NCBI RefSeq assembly: GCF_000397065.2
Contig: NZ_KE007317.1
Span: 562,969 to 626,968 of the forward strand
Length of the DNA: 64,000 bases
Direction: 5' to 3'
Source of the DNA: Marinobacter lipolyticus SM19
GTDB taxonomy: Bacteria > Pseudomonadota > Gammaproteobacteria > Pseudomonadales > Oleiphilaceae
Shown: in pieces, positions 30,231 to 41,553 of the stretch
How positions within the stretch are numbered: position 1 is the first letter of the stretch
Layout: each line of letters opens with the position of its first letter
The notes under the pieces: generated by a model
Database searches by the model: none
Told to the model about the DNA's origin: nothing
The model's input: only the letters and a program-made list of their open reading frames with translations
Translations under genes and position numbers: made by a program

Positions 30231-30260
30231 AAAAAAACCGCGCTGTCGCCAGCGCGGTTT
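30231..30260 (-). terminator. Rho-independent terminator of clpA
   Basis: On the minus strand AAACCGCGCT, loop GGCGAC and AGCGCGGTTT form a 10-bp stem followed by a run of T, 25 bp after the clpA stop codon. Confidence 0.92.
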
Positions 30261-30284
30261 CTCAACACCCGATTCGAGGCTCTA

Positions 30285-32555
30285 TCACACTGCCTCGGCA
30301 GGCTCATCCTCGTAGTCAAACACCAGTTCATCATCGCGAAGATGAATATGGACATCCCCGCCCTTTTCAGACAATCGACCGAACAAAATCTGTTCGGCAA
30401 GCGGTCGCTTGATCTTGTCCTGAATCAGGCGGGACATCGGCCGCGCGCCCATTGTGACGTCATAGCCTTTCTCCGCCAGCCAGACTTTGGCAGCTTCATC
30501 CACATGCAGCACCACATGTTTCTCATCCAGCTGCGCTTGCAGCTCTGTGAGGAACTTGTCCACCACGTGGGTGATGGTGTCTTTCTGGAGATCAGCAAAC
30601 TGGATAATGCCATCAAGACGGTTGCGGAATTCCGGTGTGAACGTCTTGCTGATAATTTCCATACCGTCGGTACTGTGGTCCTGCTCGCTGAACCCGATTG
30701 AACGGCGAGCCATGCTCTCAGCCCCGGCATTGGTGGTCATCACCAGGATAACGTGGCGGAAATCCGCCTTGCGACCGTTGTTATCTGTCAGCGTTCCGTG
30801 GTCCATGACCTGCAGCAGCAAGTTAAAGACTTCCGGATGGGCCTTCTCGATCTCATCCAGCAGCAATACACAGTGAGGATGCTTGTTGACTGATTCCGTC
30901 AACAGCCCGCCCTGGTCGTAACCGACATACCCCGGAGGCGCACCAATCAGGCGGGACACCGTATGCCGCTCCATGTACTCGGACATATCGAAGCGGACCA
31001 ACTCGATACCCAACACCTTGGCGAGTTGCTTGGTGACCTCGGTCTTACCAACACCAGTAGGCCCGGCAAACAGGAACGCCCCTTCCGGCTTCTCTGGCGC
31101 CTTGAGCCCCGCGCGAGCAAGTTTGATGGCCGTAGACAGTGACTCGATTGCCGGGTCCTGGCCAAACACAACCATCTTGAGATCCCGCTCCAGGTTGCGC
31201 AGCAGATCCTTGTCATTGGAGGACACGTTCTTCGGCGGAATACGGGCAATGTTTGCCACCACGTCCTCGATATCCCGCACGTCCACCGTTTTCTTCCGCT
31301 TGCTTTCTGCCATCAGTCGCTGACGGGCACCAGCCTCGTCGATGACATCAATGGCCTTGTCCGGCAAGTGACGGTCAGTGATATAGCGATCCGCCAACTC
31401 GGCGGCTACCCTCAACGCCTTGTCGGTGTATTTGAGGTCATGGTGCTTCTCAAAATTGGGCTTCAGACCCTTGAGGATCTGGTAGGTGTCCTCAACGCTC
31501 GGCTCATTGACGTCAATTTTCTGGAATCGCCGGGCCAGTGCACTGTCCTTCTCGAAAATGCCTCGGAACTCGGAGTAAGTGGTTGATCCGATGCAACGAA
31601 TCTCACCAGAACTCAGCATGGGCTTAAGCAGGTTGGAGGCATCCATGACACCACCGGACGCCGAACCGGCTCCAATGATGGTGTGGATTTCATCAATAAA
31701 CAGAATGGCATGCTGCTCTTTCTTGAGTTCCGCCAACAAGCCTTTCAGACGTTTCTCAAAATCACCACGGTACTTGGTACCCGCCAGCAGCGCCCCCAGG
31801 TCCAGCGAGTAAACCACAGCATCCGAGATAATTTCCGGCACCTGGCCATCCACAATGCGCTTGGCGAGCCCTTCAGCAATCGCCGTCTTACCGACGCCAG
31901 CCTCCCCGACCAGCAACGGATTGTTTTTTCGGCGACGGACCAGAATCTGGACCACACGCTCCACTTCATGCTCGCGGCCAATCAACGGGTCGATGCGACC
32001 CTGACGGGCCTGTTCATTCAGGTTGGTCGCGTAGCTCTCGAGCGGTCGTGCAGAACCACCCTCTTCACCGGCTTCTTCATGGGAGGCCTGATCGTGGCCT
32101 TCCTGTTCCTCGCCTCCCTGTACCCTGGAGATTCCATGAGAAACAAAGTTCACAACATCAATTCGGGCAATGCTCTGTTTCTTGAGCACATACACGGCCT
32201 GGCTTTCCTGCTCACTGAAGATGGCAACCAGCACATTGGCGCCGGTCACTTCCTTCTTGCCAGAGGACTGTACATGGAAAACAGCGCGTTGCAGAACCCG
32301 CTGGAACCCCAGCGTCGGCTGGGTTTCGCGCTCGCTGTCATTACTCGGGATCAGTGGAGTTGTGGAGTCCACAAATTCAATGAGTTCTTCCTGAAGCCGT
32401 TTCAGGTCTGCACCACAGGCTTTCAGGACGCCCACTGCCGATTCGTTGTCCAACAGGGCCAGCAACAAATGCTCCACCGTCATGAATTCATGACGCTTGT
32501 CGCGGGCATTTTTGAAGGCCGTATTCAGCGTAATTTCAAGGTCTTTGCTCAGCAT
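30285..32555 (-). CDS. clpA: ATP-dependent Clp protease ATP-binding subunit ClpA
   Basis: Hexameric AAA+ unfoldase that feeds ClpP. It has 756 residues (E. coli 758). The N-domain (about 1–145) binds ClpS; D1 has Walker [14 protein letters not shown] and D2 has [13 protein letters not shown]. The ClpP-docking loop appears as RRSIGFSEQ (IGF instead of the IGL of E. coli). An acidic, Gln-rich linker lies around residues 140–170. clpS is immediately upstream (18 bp), aat and bpt are nearby, so the N-degron recognition and degradation parts lie together; clpP is not in the window. Confidence 0.98.
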   Translation of the reverse strand: MLSKDLEITLNTAFKNARDKRHEFMTVEHLLLALLDNESAVGVLKACGADLKRLQEELIEFVDSTTPLIPSNDSERETQPTLGFQRVLQRAVFHVQSSGKKEVTGANVLVAIFSEQESQAVYVLKKQSIARIDVVNFVSHGISRVQGGEEQEGHDQASHEEAGEEGGSARPLESYATNLNEQARQGRIDPLIGREHEVERVVQILVRRRKNNPLLVGEAGVGKTAIAEGLAKRIVDGQVPEIISDAVVYSLDLGALLAGTKYRGDFEKRLKGLLAELKKEQHAILFIDEIHTIIGAGSASGGVMDASNLLKPMLSSGEIRCIGSTTYSEFRGIFEKDSALARRFQKIDVNEPSVEDTYQILKGLKPNFEKHHDLKYTDKALRVAAELADRYITDRHLPDKAIDVIDEAGARQRLMAESKRKKTVDVRDIEDVVANIARIPPKNVSSNDKDLLRNLERDLKMVVFGQDPAIESLSTAIKLARAGLKAPEKPEGAFLFAGPTGVGKTEVTKQLAKVLGIELVRFDMSEYMERHTVSRLIGAPPGYVGYDQGGLLTESVNKHPHCVLLLDEIEKAHPEVFNLLLQVMDHGTLTDNNGRKADFRHVILVMTTNAGAESMARRSIGFSEQDHSTDGMEIISKTFTPEFRNRLDGIIQFADLQKDTITHVVDKFLTELQAQLDEKHVVLHVDEAAKVWLAEKGYDVTMGARPMSRLIQDKIKRPLAEQILFGRLSEKGGDVHIHLRDDELVFDYEDEPAEAV

Positions 32556-32573
32556 GGGCCACCCCTGGGTCTA

Positions 32574-32933
32574 TCAGTCCGCACGTTCAATCTCGCAAAG
32601 GAGCGGATGTTCGCATTCCGAGGAATACTGATTCACCTGTGCCGCCTTTGTTTCTGCGATGTCACGGGTATATACCCCACATACGGCTTTTCCCTGCGTA
32701 TGGACGAGCAGCATCACCTGCGTCGCCTTTTCTTCGTTCATCCCGAAGAATTTCATCAGTACATCCACCACAAAATCCATGGGTGTGTAGTCATCGTTCA
32801 GAAGCACTACCCGAAAGCGCGCAGGGCGCTTGAGTGCAGGCTTCTCGGGAGCAACACTGAGGTCATCCTGACGCCCCGGCTGTTCTTCATCCCCCTGATT
32901 AAATACTAGTAGAGAATTCTGGATAGTCCTCAT
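32574..32933 (-). CDS. clpS: ClpS adaptor of ClpAP
   Basis: Delivers proteins with N-terminal Leu, Phe, Trp or Tyr to ClpA. It has 119 residues; a flexible N-terminal tail of about 38 residues precedes the core. The substrate-pocket motifs [19 protein letters not shown] and [14 protein letters not shown] (with the pocket His) are intact. It is co-transcribed with clpA and divergent from cspD, as in Pseudomonas and E. coli. Confidence 0.97.
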   Translation of the reverse strand: MRTIQNSLLVFNQGDEEQPGRQDDLSVAPEKPALKRPARFRVVLLNDDYTPMDFVVDVLMKFFGMNEEKATQVMLLVHTQGKAVCGVYTRDIAETKAAQVNQYSSECEHPLLCEIERAD

Positions 32934-33270
32934 GATTCTTTACCGGTAGTCGGTGCCCTTGGTTAAAGATGGTTGTGAGTCGTCCGGTTTTCAAGCCAAC
33001 AAGCCTACCGGACGTGCGCTGGTTATCAATACGATCATGATACCGCTTCCGGACCCCCTTCAACCATACATTCCCCCAATGTCCGCTATTGACTCAAAGA
33101 CGATATTGGTCAACAGTAAGAGTGCAATGTAAAATAATGTAAATTGGCGTGGTCTTAGTGTATCCACGGAAGCATTCGTAACAGGTAATCCGATATCACC
33201 CGTCCCGCTCTATGGTACGGCAATAACACCAATAACAGTGATTGACAGTAAAAGAACAGGGGAGTTCATC
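32934..33270. other. Intergenic region between clpS and cspD
   Basis: A 337-bp divergent promoter region without a gene. One candidate cspD promoter is TTGGTC (33106–33111) and TAAAAT (33130–33135) with 18-bp spacing, which would give a leader of about 130 nt. A tandem near-repeat CAATAACACCAATAACAG lies at 33221–33238. No clear clpS promoter was recognised. Confidence 0.4.
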
Positions 33271-33597
33271 ATGCCAAAGGGCAAAGTGAAGTGGTTTAAC
33301 AATGCCAAAGGTTACGGCTTTATCATAGAGGATGGCTGCAGTGATGATCTGTTCGCCCATTTCTCATCGGTACAGATGGAGGGATACAAAACCCTGAAGG
33401 CCGGTCAAACAGTAACCTTTGACAAGAAACCCAGTGACAAAGGTGTCCATGCGGTAAACATCGTTCCAGAGGAACAGCCGCGAAAACAAAACGAGGCCAG
33501 CACGGCGGAAAGGACGGAAAAGAAGTCTGACGCCAGCACCGAACGCAGCCGCCATGAAGGCGCGCTCAGAGACGAGCCACGCGCTGTAAATGCGTGA
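33271..33597 (+). CDS. cspD: CspD-type cold-shock domain protein with a long charged tail
   Basis: 108 residues from the ATG at 33271 (AGGGGAG at 33258–33264). The cold-shock domain (about 1–68) has KGYGFII and LFAHFSSVQMEGYKTLKAGQ, the latter typical of CspD. CspD proteins are usually 70–90 residues; here about 40 further residues, rich in Glu, Lys, Arg, Ser and Thr (TAERTEKKSDASTERSRHEG), follow and look disordered. In E. coli CspD inhibits replication in stationary phase. The neighbour clpS–clpA supports the cspD call. Confidence 0.88.
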   Translation: MPKGKVKWFNNAKGYGFIIEDGCSDDLFAHFSSVQMEGYKTLKAGQTVTFDKKPSDKGVHAVNIVPEEQPRKQNEASTAERTEKKSDASTERSRHEGALRDEPRAVNA

Positions 33598-33817
33598 GAC
33601 CTGAGTCTGCCAGGTCACCGTGCGCGAGCTGATTTTGTGGCCGGCCCCTCTTCGGGCCGACCTCAACCTTTGCCATCGACACCTTCGAAGGTGACGATCA
33701 CAGGGCGCGTGTGTTAGCCCTGAAGCAATTTCACTTTTCCTCTCCCCGCCGTTCAGATACCCTCGTCGTTTTCAGTCACGCCGCAACACAACACCGGATC
33801 ATGACCCAGAGCACCGA

Positions 33818-34453
33818 ATGGCGACCCTGATTCTCTTCAACAAGCCCTTTCGGGTAATGAGCCAGTTCACCGATTCCGGGAATGGCAAAACCGCACGTGC
33901 CACTTTGGCAGACTGGATTGACATACCCCACGTCTACCCGGCAGGCCGCCTGGACTTCGACTCGGAAGGCCTCCTACTGCTCACCGATGACGGCCAGTTA
34001 CAGCATCGCATTGCCTCTCCCCGACAGAAAATGCCAAAGACTTATTGGGTCCAGGTGGAAGGCAATATCACGGAGGAAGCTCTGCGCCGATTGCGGGCAG
34101 GGGTCCTGCTGAAGGATGGCGAAACCCGGCCAGCCACTGCCGAGCGAATGTCCGAACCTCCATTGTGGCCAAGAGTCCCTCCGGTGCGCCACCGGGAATC
34201 AGTTCCCACCTCCTGGATCGAACTCACCATTACTGAGGGCAAGAACCGTCAGGTACGTCGCATGACCGCTGCCGTTGGCTTCCCTACCCTTCGACTGATT
34301 CGATATCGTATTGGTGACTGGACCCTCGATAAATTGGAACCGGGCCAATACAACAAACTGGCCGTCCATGTACCGGCAGCACCTGCCCGCCCCCGACGCC
34401 CACAGAAAGCTGGCCGCGCCGGTAGCAGCAACAAGACACGGAGAAGAAACTGA
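33818..34453 (+). CDS. rluE: 23S rRNA pseudouridine synthase (RluE type)
   Basis: Isomerises a uridine in the peptidyl-transferase region of 23S rRNA (U2457 in E. coli). It has 211 residues. It lacks an S4 domain, as RluE does; the catalytic motif AGRLDFDSEGLLLLTDDG contains the nucleophilic Asp, and the later TEGKNRQVRRMTAAVGFPTLRL is typical of the RsuA/RluE group. A basic tail (RPRRPQKAGRAGSSNKTRRRN) may aid RNA binding. The nudix gene starts 2 bp after its stop. Confidence 0.93.
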   Translation: MATLILFNKPFRVMSQFTDSGNGKTARATLADWIDIPHVYPAGRLDFDSEGLLLLTDDGQLQHRIASPRQKMPKTYWVQVEGNITEEALRRLRAGVLLKDGETRPATAERMSEPPLWPRVPPVRHRESVPTSWIELTITEGKNRQVRRMTAAVGFPTLRLIRYRIGDWTLDKLEPGQYNKLAVHVPAAPARPRRPQKAGRAGSSNKTRRRN

Positions 34454-34455
34454 TC

Positions 34456-34905
34456 ATGACCTGGACACCCCATGCCACGGTTGCGGTTGTTGTGGAAGAT
34501 GACCAAGGCCGGTTTCTCCTGGTGGAGGAAGTCAGCAGCGGTCTGGTGGTCTATAACCAACCAGCCGGACATATCGAGGAAGACGAGGCCATTCTGGATG
34601 CGGTAAAACGCGAAACCCTGGAGGAAACAGGCTGGCAGGTGGAGCCCGTGCACTTTCTCGGTCTCTATACCTACAAGGCGCCGGCCAATGGGGTGACCTA
34701 TTACCGCTTCTGCTATTCCGCCAAGGCATTGAAAAAGATCACAGACCAATTGGACGACGGCATTATCGCCGCCCACTGGCTGACGCCAGACGAAATTGCC
34801 AGCCTGGGTGGACAGCTACGCAGTCCACTGGTACTCCGGTGCATAGAAGATTACCGAAATGGCCGGCGATTCCCCCTTGATGTGATTGTCGATGCTGAGA
34901 CGTAA
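34456..34905 (+). CDS. nudJ: Nudix hydrolase (NudJ-like)
   Basis: 149-residue pyrophosphohydrolase. The nudix box GHIEEDEAILDAVKRETLEE plus TGW matches Gx5Ex7REUXEEXGU completely. E. coli NudJ, in the same position before mnmA, acts on thiamine and nucleotide pyrophosphates; the exact substrate here is inferred from synteny and similarity. It is coupled to rluE and lies 48 bp before mnmA. Confidence 0.88.
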   Translation: MTWTPHATVAVVVEDDQGRFLLVEEVSSGLVVYNQPAGHIEEDEAILDAVKRETLEETGWQVEPVHFLGLYTYKAPANGVTYYRFCYSAKALKKITDQLDDGIIAAHWLTPDEIASLGGQLRSPLVLRCIEDYRNGRRFPLDVIVDAET

Positions 34906-34953
34906 CCGTCCAACAATGCTAAACTGCGGCGCTTTGATCAGTACGGTTCAGCT

Positions 34954-36108
34954 ATGACAGACGCACCCGAAAACACCCGAGTTATCGTTGGCATGTCCGG
35001 CGGCGTGGATTCGTCCGTCGCCGCGTGGCTTCTGAAAGATCAGGGCTACCAGGTCGAAGGCCTGTTCATGAAGAACTGGGACGAGGACGACGGCACCGAG
35101 TACTGTACCGCCATGACCGATCTGGCTGACGCCCAGGCCGTCGCCGATACCATCGGTATCCCGCTGCACACGGCGAGTTTCGCTGCGGAATACTGGGATC
35201 GCGTGTTCGAGCATTTTTTATCCGAGTACAAGGCCGGTCGCACACCCAATCCGGACATCCTGTGTAACAAGGAAGTAAAATTCCGCGCATTTCTGGACTA
35301 TGCCGTTACTCTGGGCGCTGACTTCATCGCCACCGGCCACTACACCCGTCAACGGCCGCTCAACGACGGTTCAGGTAGAGCACAGCTGCTGAAAGGGCTC
35401 GATCCCAACAAGGATCAAAGCTACTTCCTCCACGCCGTATCCGGTGACCGTATCGCTCGCACGCTGTTCCCGGTCGGGGAACTCGAGAAGCCGGAAGTCC
35501 GGCGGATTGCCGAAGAACAGGGATTTGTCACCCATGACAAGAAGGATTCCACCGGCATCTGCTTTATCGGCGAACGCAAGTTCCGGGACTTTCTCAAGCA
35601 ATACCTGCCAGCGCAACCAGGGGACATCGAAACACCCGATGGCCAGGTGATTGGCCGCCATCAGGGGCTGATGTATCACACCATCGGACAACGCCAGGGC
35701 CTCGGCATTGGCGGACTCAGCGAATTTGGCGACGATCCCTGGTATGTCGCCGAAAAGGATTTGAATCGTAACGTGCTGATTGCAGTACAGGGCAAGCAAC
35801 ACCCACTGCTGTTTTCCCGTGGACTGGTCAGCGGACAGATTGACTGGGTAGCCGGCGAGGCGCCTGCAGAGGAATTCCGATGCAAAGCCAAGACTCGCTA
35901 TCGCCAGCCAGACCAGGACTGTGTCGTTACCCTATGTGATGACGGTGTCACAGTGGTGTTTGACGATGCCCAGCGTGCGGTCACACCCGGGCAGTCGGTT
36001 GTCTTCTATGAGGGTGAGGTTTGCCTGGGAGGCGGCGTTATCGAACAGACCTGGCGTGACGGGGAAACGCTTCCCCAAAGGGCCGCCATAACCGGAGCAC
36101 AGGCATGA
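34954..36108 (+). CDS. mnmA: tRNA-specific 2-thiouridylase
   Basis: Thiolates U34 in tRNA-Lys, -Glu and -Gln. It has 384 residues. The PP-loop [15 protein letters not shown], the nucleophile cysteine in [13 protein letters not shown] and the persulfide cysteine in [13 protein letters not shown] are intact; the C-terminal beta-barrel follows. In E. coli sulfur reaches MnmA through the TusA–TusBCD–TusE relay; a tusA-like gene lies at 53.3 kb in this window but may serve another role. hflD overlaps it by 4 bp. Confidence 0.98.
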   Translation: MTDAPENTRVIVGMSGGVDSSVAAWLLKDQGYQVEGLFMKNWDEDDGTEYCTAMTDLADAQAVADTIGIPLHTASFAAEYWDRVFEHFLSEYKAGRTPNPDILCNKEVKFRAFLDYAVTLGADFIATGHYTRQRPLNDGSGRAQLLKGLDPNKDQSYFLHAVSGDRIARTLFPVGELEKPEVRRIAEEQGFVTHDKKDSTGICFIGERKFRDFLKQYLPAQPGDIETPDGQVIGRHQGLMYHTIGQRQGLGIGGLSEFGDDPWYVAEKDLNRNVLIAVQGKQHPLLFSRGLVSGQIDWVAGEAPAEEFRCKAKTRYRQPDQDCVVTLCDDGVTVVFDDAQRAVTPGQSVVFYEGEVCLGGGVIEQTWRDGETLPQRAAITGAQA

Positions 36109-36749
36109 GCCGATCGCTGTACGACCAGACCCTGGCGCTGGCGGGTGTATTCCAGGCCGCCGCCCAGGTTCAGCAGGTGGCTCACACAGGCCAATGCGCC
36201 GATTCGAGCTTTGAGACGTCCATGCGGTCCCTGTTTGCGACCGATCCGGATACAACCCTCGATGTTTACGGCGGCGAGCTCAAGGACCTGCGCGAGGGTC
36301 TGAATACCCTGGCCAACGTGCTCAGTCAGCAAAGCAAGCAGCAGGATATTGAGGTTCTTCGCTACACCCTCAACCTGATCCACCTGGAATCAAAGCTGAA
36401 CCGCGACAAGGACATGATGGCCGTCATCGGCAGCCGTATTGATCAGGCCCGGCATACCGCCAGCCATTTCGGTTACCTGCACAGTAACCTGATCGGCAAC
36501 CTGGCCTCGGTCTATGGCGACACAATCAGCACCTTCCGGATGCGTATCCAGGTGACCGGCGATCCTTCCATTCTGCAACAGGAAGAGAACGCAGCCCGCG
36601 TACGGGCCCTGCTCCTGGCCGGCATCCGCTCCGCCGTCCTCTGGCGCCAGAGTGGCGGACGCCGCTGGCAGCTGATATTTTCCCGGCGCAAGGTGATTGC
36701 CACTGCACGGGACCTTGCCGAGAAAGCGAACCGGTCGGTTTACGACTGA
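36105..36749 (+). CDS. hflD: HflD lysogenization-regulator homologue
   Basis: 214-residue, mainly helical peripheral membrane protein, known in E. coli for binding phage lambda CII and favouring lysis. Its natural cellular role is unclear. The ATG at 36105 overlaps the mnmA stop (ATGA), and purB follows 77 bp later: the same mnmA–hflD–purB order as in E. coli and Pseudomonas. Motif [20 protein letters not shown] at the N-terminus is typical. Confidence 0.94.
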   Translation: MSRSLYDQTLALAGVFQAAAQVQQVAHTGQCADSSFETSMRSLFATDPDTTLDVYGGELKDLREGLNTLANVLSQQSKQQDIEVLRYTLNLIHLESKLNRDKDMMAVIGSRIDQARHTASHFGYLHSNLIGNLASVYGDTISTFRMRIQVTGDPSILQQEENAARVRALLLAGIRSAVLWRQSGGRRWQLIFSRRKVIATARDLAEKANRSVYD

Positions 36750-36811
36750 TTCACGACTTGCGGTGGTGTATCATAGGCACCCCACTTCAGTATTGACCCA
36801 TTCTTTGATGA

Positions 36812-38194
<1,383 letters not shown>

Positions 38195-38211
38195 TAGCAG
38201 GATACCGAACT

Positions 38212-39363
38212 ATGGACATGCTTGGCGGCATCTCAGCGACAGACTTTCTCAGGGATTACTGGCAAAAGAAACCCCTGGTGATCCGTCAGGCATTTCCCGG
38301 ATTCCAGTGCCCGGTGTCGGCCGACGAGTTGGCCGGCCTGGCCTGTGAGGAAGGCGTCGAATCCCGGATCGTTATCGAGAATGAGGATGGTCACCCCTGG
38401 CAGCTGCACAACGGGCCCTTCAGCCCGGATCGTTTCAGTACCCTGCCCGAGCAGGACTGGACCCTCCTGGTACAGGGACTGGATCATTGGGTGCCAGACA
38501 TTGCTGACCTGCTGGACCACTTCCGCTTTGTCCCTAACTGGCGGCTGGATGACATCATGGCCAGTTACGCGCCGAAAGGTGGTAGCGTTGGCCCGCACTA
38601 CGATCAATACGATGTATTCCTGCTCCAGGCCCAAGGGCATCGGCGCTGGACCTTCGGCGGTCACTGCGATCACACGTCTCCCCGGGTTGAAGGCACTCCG
38701 CTGCGCATCCTCAGCAGCTGGGACGGGGAAGAAACCGTTACTCTGGCCCCGGGCGACATGCTCTATCTGCCACCGGGCATTGGTCACCACGGCGTGGCCG
38801 AGGATGACTGTATCACCCTGTCCATTGGCTTCCGAGCGCCAACCATTGATGACATCCTGACCGGCTTTACGGATTTCCTCGGCAGCCAGTCCGATGCCTC
38901 CGATCACCTCAGCGATCCCGACCTTAGAATTCAGGACAATCCGGGCACGATTGCCCCCGAGGTTATCGATCGCCTGGAGAGCGTTATTCGCGAAAAGATG
39001 TCAGACCGCCGACAGCTTTCCCTGTGGTTTGGTCAATACGCAACGGCGCCAAAGAGCATGGATATCGTCGTACCTTCCGAAGAGCCCATTGCACCAGAGG
39101 TCTTCCGGGACCTGGTGTTCGAGGGAGCGCAATTGCGCTGGAATGAAGGCTCCCGTTTTGCCTATCATGATATTGGTGACGAGACCGCACTGTTCGTCGA
39201 CGGCGAGCAATACCTGCTAAAAGGTGACGCCCGCCCGCTGGCTCCTCTGCTCTGCGCCGGAGCCAGTATCGACATGGAGGCACTGACTCCGCTGGTCGAT
39301 GACGAAGCCATCTGCGGTTTGCTCGGTAACTTGTACAACCAGGGATCCGTTTATTTCGAATGA
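38212..39363 (+). CDS. roxA: Ribosomal oxygenase, JmjC-like cupin (RoxA/YcfD)
   Basis: Fe(II)/2-oxoglutarate oxygenase; the E. coli homologue hydroxylates an arginine of ribosomal protein L16. It has 383 residues. The iron ligands are visible as GPHYDQYDVFLLQ (HxD) and the distal His in LPPGIGHHGVAED; the N-terminal start FLRDYWQKKPLVIRQAFP is typical. A C-terminal winged-helix-like region (about 240–383) follows. It lies 17 bp after purB and overlaps the GNAT gene by 4 bp. Confidence 0.92.
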   Translation: MDMLGGISATDFLRDYWQKKPLVIRQAFPGFQCPVSADELAGLACEEGVESRIVIENEDGHPWQLHNGPFSPDRFSTLPEQDWTLLVQGLDHWVPDIADLLDHFRFVPNWRLDDIMASYAPKGGSVGPHYDQYDVFLLQAQGHRRWTFGGHCDHTSPRVEGTPLRILSSWDGEETVTLAPGDMLYLPPGIGHHGVAEDDCITLSIGFRAPTIDDILTGFTDFLGSQSDASDHLSDPDLRIQDNPGTIAPEVIDRLESVIREKMSDRRQLSLWFGQYATAPKSMDIVVPSEEPIAPEVFRDLVFEGAQLRWNEGSRFAYHDIGDETALFVDGEQYLLKGDARPLAPLLCAGASIDMEALTPLVDDEAICGLLGNLYNQGSVYFE

Positions 39364-40322
39364 CCAGTATTCGAATCCGCAAATACAGCTGGCAATTGGC
39401 GCCAGGCTCCATCCGCGACATACGGCAGCGCGTTTTTGTTGAAGAACAGAACGTCCCTCCCGAGCTGGAGTGGGATGACACCGACGATATTGCAGATCAC
39501 TACCTGGCAATAACCGAAGACAACAAACCCGCTGGCGTCGCCCGGCTCTTTTCCACTCTCGAAGAAACGGCCCATATCGGCCGCATGGCCGTTTTACCGG
39601 AATATCGTGGCAAGGGCGTGGGCGAGACACTGTTGCGACACCTGATCACCGAGGCTTCCCGGTTCCGGGAACTGAAACTGTCCGCCCAGGAGCATGCCAT
39701 TCCCTTTTACCAGCGCTCTGGTTTTCATGTGTATTCCGATTTCTATGACGACGCCGGCATTCCACACGTGGACATGCGCTGTCTGTCACCGGTGCTGGTG
39801 ACACCGGAGAGCCACCGGGAATATCCAATGATTCTGGGCAAGGACCGGGAAAGCTGGCTGTTCGAGTCCGATACCCATTTGATCAGCCTGCTGGATTCCC
39901 TCACCGGTCAGGCCAAACAGCGGCTCTGGCTGTATGATCGACTGCTGGAGCACGATCTCTACGACCGTCATCAATTTCGCGAACTGTTGTCCGCCCTTGC
40001 CCGTCACCACCGCCTCAGTGAAGTGCGTCTGCTGATCCACGACGACAAGCCACTGGTCAAACGGCGGCATCAGATTGTGGAATTGATGAGGCGCTTGCCA
40101 AGCCGAATAGAACTGCGACTGGTTAAAGATGACTATCCTGTCGAAGAACGACCGTTCCTGCTCGCCGACCGGGAAGGGGTTGTATACCGCCACAGTTTCA
40201 ACAACCCCGAAGGCTTTGCCAACTTCGCCGATAGTGGAAGGGTCAAGCTTCTCGGGGAAGCATTTCAACGTATGTGGGATGTCAGTCGCAGCTCCCTGGA
40301 ATTAAGGGAGCTACCGCTCTGA
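39360..40322 (+). CDS. GNAT N-acetyltransferase with an extra C-terminal domain
   Basis: 320 residues. Residues 1–145 form a GNAT domain of the ElaA-like kind, with the acetyl-CoA motif IGRMAVLPEYRGKGVGETLL and later AQEHAIPFYQRSGFHVYSD. The C-terminal 170 residues contain SWLFESDTHLISLLDSL, DRHQFRELLSALARHHRLSE and a final LLGEAFQRMWDVS, a domain I recognise only as a conserved companion of this GNAT in Pseudomonas relatives. The substrate is unknown. It overlaps roxA at its start and the LysR gene at its end (12 bp, convergent). Confidence 0.85.
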   Translation: MTSIRIRKYSWQLAPGSIRDIRQRVFVEEQNVPPELEWDDTDDIADHYLAITEDNKPAGVARLFSTLEETAHIGRMAVLPEYRGKGVGETLLRHLITEASRFRELKLSAQEHAIPFYQRSGFHVYSDFYDDAGIPHVDMRCLSPVLVTPESHREYPMILGKDRESWLFESDTHLISLLDSLTGQAKQRLWLYDRLLEHDLYDRHQFRELLSALARHHRLSEVRLLIHDDKPLVKRRHQIVELMRRLPSRIELRLVKDDYPVEERPFLLADREGVVYRHSFNNPEGFANFADSGRVKLLGEAFQRMWDVSRSSLELRELPL

Positions 40323-41321
40323 ATGGTATACCTGTGGAATATCCGCAGACTCGAACTGCGCCCCGAACGGTGCAAATTCCGCATCCACTTCCTCTGCCAC
40401 TTCGGCGATCAGTTTTCTCAGCCATTGATGGTCTGCGTTGTGCTGTAACAGCGGGCTCCACGCCATCTTGAGTTCAAAAGGCGGAATCTCGAACGGTGGC
40501 ACCTTGACCACCAGGTTGGGGTTATCCTTCTGTAGCCAGGCCGCTCGCGTCGGCAGGGTAGCGACAAGATCGTGCTGCTCCGCCAACAACATAGCGACCT
40601 GATAATGCCGGGTAAAAACAGAAATCTGACGCTTACGCCCCATCCTCGATAAGGCTTCATCCACCCAGCCCAACCTCTGGACGTCCTTGGGATTGACGCC
40701 AACACCGACCCCGAAGCCGGTTTTGCTCACCCAGATATGACTGGCATCCAGATAGGTATCCAGAGTGAAAGGCTCCCGGAGAATTGGGTTCCGGGCGTTC
40801 ATCAGACAGGCAAAATATTCGATCCAGAGGGTTTTCTGGTGGAATGACTGGGGGATCTTGTCGAAACGGTTTATGGCCATATCCAATCGGCCCTGCTCGA
40901 CATCCAAAAAGCTGACGTCACTGGGCGTCAACACATCCAGGGTGACGTGGGGCGCTTCTTGACGAATGCGCCGCAAAACCCGCGGCATCAGGCAAGACTC
41001 CGCGTAGTCACTGGCCATGATGCGGAACACCCGCTGACTGTCCATCGCCGAGAACGGTGTCTTCTCCTGCACAGCCTGCTCAATGTCCGAGAGAATACTG
41101 CGTACCAGAGGCTGTAACTCCCGGGCACGTTCGGTAGCCGTCATGCCTTCACTGGTACGCACCAGCAGAGGATCCCCGAAGACGTCTCGCAATCGGCGCA
41201 GGCCGTTGCTCATGGCCGGCTGCGTAATCCCCAGGTGGTTAGCGGCTTTCGTCACATTCCGCTCCCTGAGAAGTACATCGAGATACACAAGAAGGTTCAG
41301 GTCGACCCGGGAAATATCCAT
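40311..41321 (-). CDS. LysR family transcriptional regulator
   Basis: 336 residues. The N-terminal helix-turn-helix is VDLNLLVYLDVLLRERNVTK and AANHLGITQPAMSNGLRRLR, of the NodD/LeuO-like branch; the rest is the LysR substrate-binding domain (about 95–300). The C-terminus is longer than in average LysR proteins and rich in acidic residues. It diverges from the unknown gene at 41554 with 232 bp between, so its target may be that gene or itself; no metabolic gene beside it suggests an inducer. Confidence 0.92.
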   Translation of the reverse strand: MDISRVDLNLLVYLDVLLRERNVTKAANHLGITQPAMSNGLRRLRDVFGDPLLVRTSEGMTATERARELQPLVRSILSDIEQAVQEKTPFSAMDSQRVFRIMASDYAESCLMPRVLRRIRQEAPHVTLDVLTPSDVSFLDVEQGRLDMAINRFDKIPQSFHQKTLWIEYFACLMNARNPILREPFTLDTYLDASHIWVSKTGFGVGVGVNPKDVQRLGWVDEALSRMGRKRQISVFTRHYQVAMLLAEQHDLVATLPTRAAWLQKDNPNLVVKVPPFEIPPFELKMAWSPLLQHNADHQWLRKLIAEVAEEVDAEFAPFGAQFESADIPQVYHSER

Positions 41322-41386
41322 TCAACACTCCTGATAACGCGACACCCTTGGCACGGCACCGCAAACATTCATAGGGACAATGTACA

Positions 41387-41410
41387 TTATTCACGTGATT
41401 CACGAAATAA
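41387..41410. promoter_or_regulatory. Possible LysR-type operator in the 40.3–41.6 kb divergent region
   Basis: TTATT (41387–41391) and AATAA (41406–41410) form an interrupted dyad around two direct copies of ATTCACG (41389–41395 and 41398–41404). LysR proteins bind loose T-N11-A dyads upstream of their genes, which this could be; evidence is weak. Confidence 0.25.
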
Positions 41411-41553
41411 ATAGCATAGGGCGCACATTCACATTTCAAAACGGAATCAATACAGGTTTTCTGCTAGTCTTTCGGGTACTTGCTGAATCATTGTGATTTT
41501 TATGGCCGGAATACGCCGTCCCCTGGCCCGAAACCGGAGTCGTTGCAACTGAC

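Noticed and set aside
31683..32909. 408-codon open frame on the plus strand across clpA and clpS
   Set aside because: Antisense to two well-conserved genes; no recognisable domain.
33640..33693. Terminator candidates after cspD (GGCCGGCCC…GGGCCGACC and CACCTTCGAAGGTG)
   Set aside because: The first stem has a mismatch and neither has a T-run; too weak to list as a terminator.
36105..36749. hflD as a phage-derived gene
   Set aside because: Despite its name (effect on lambda lysogeny), it is a conserved chromosomal gene in the mnmA–hflD–purB operon.
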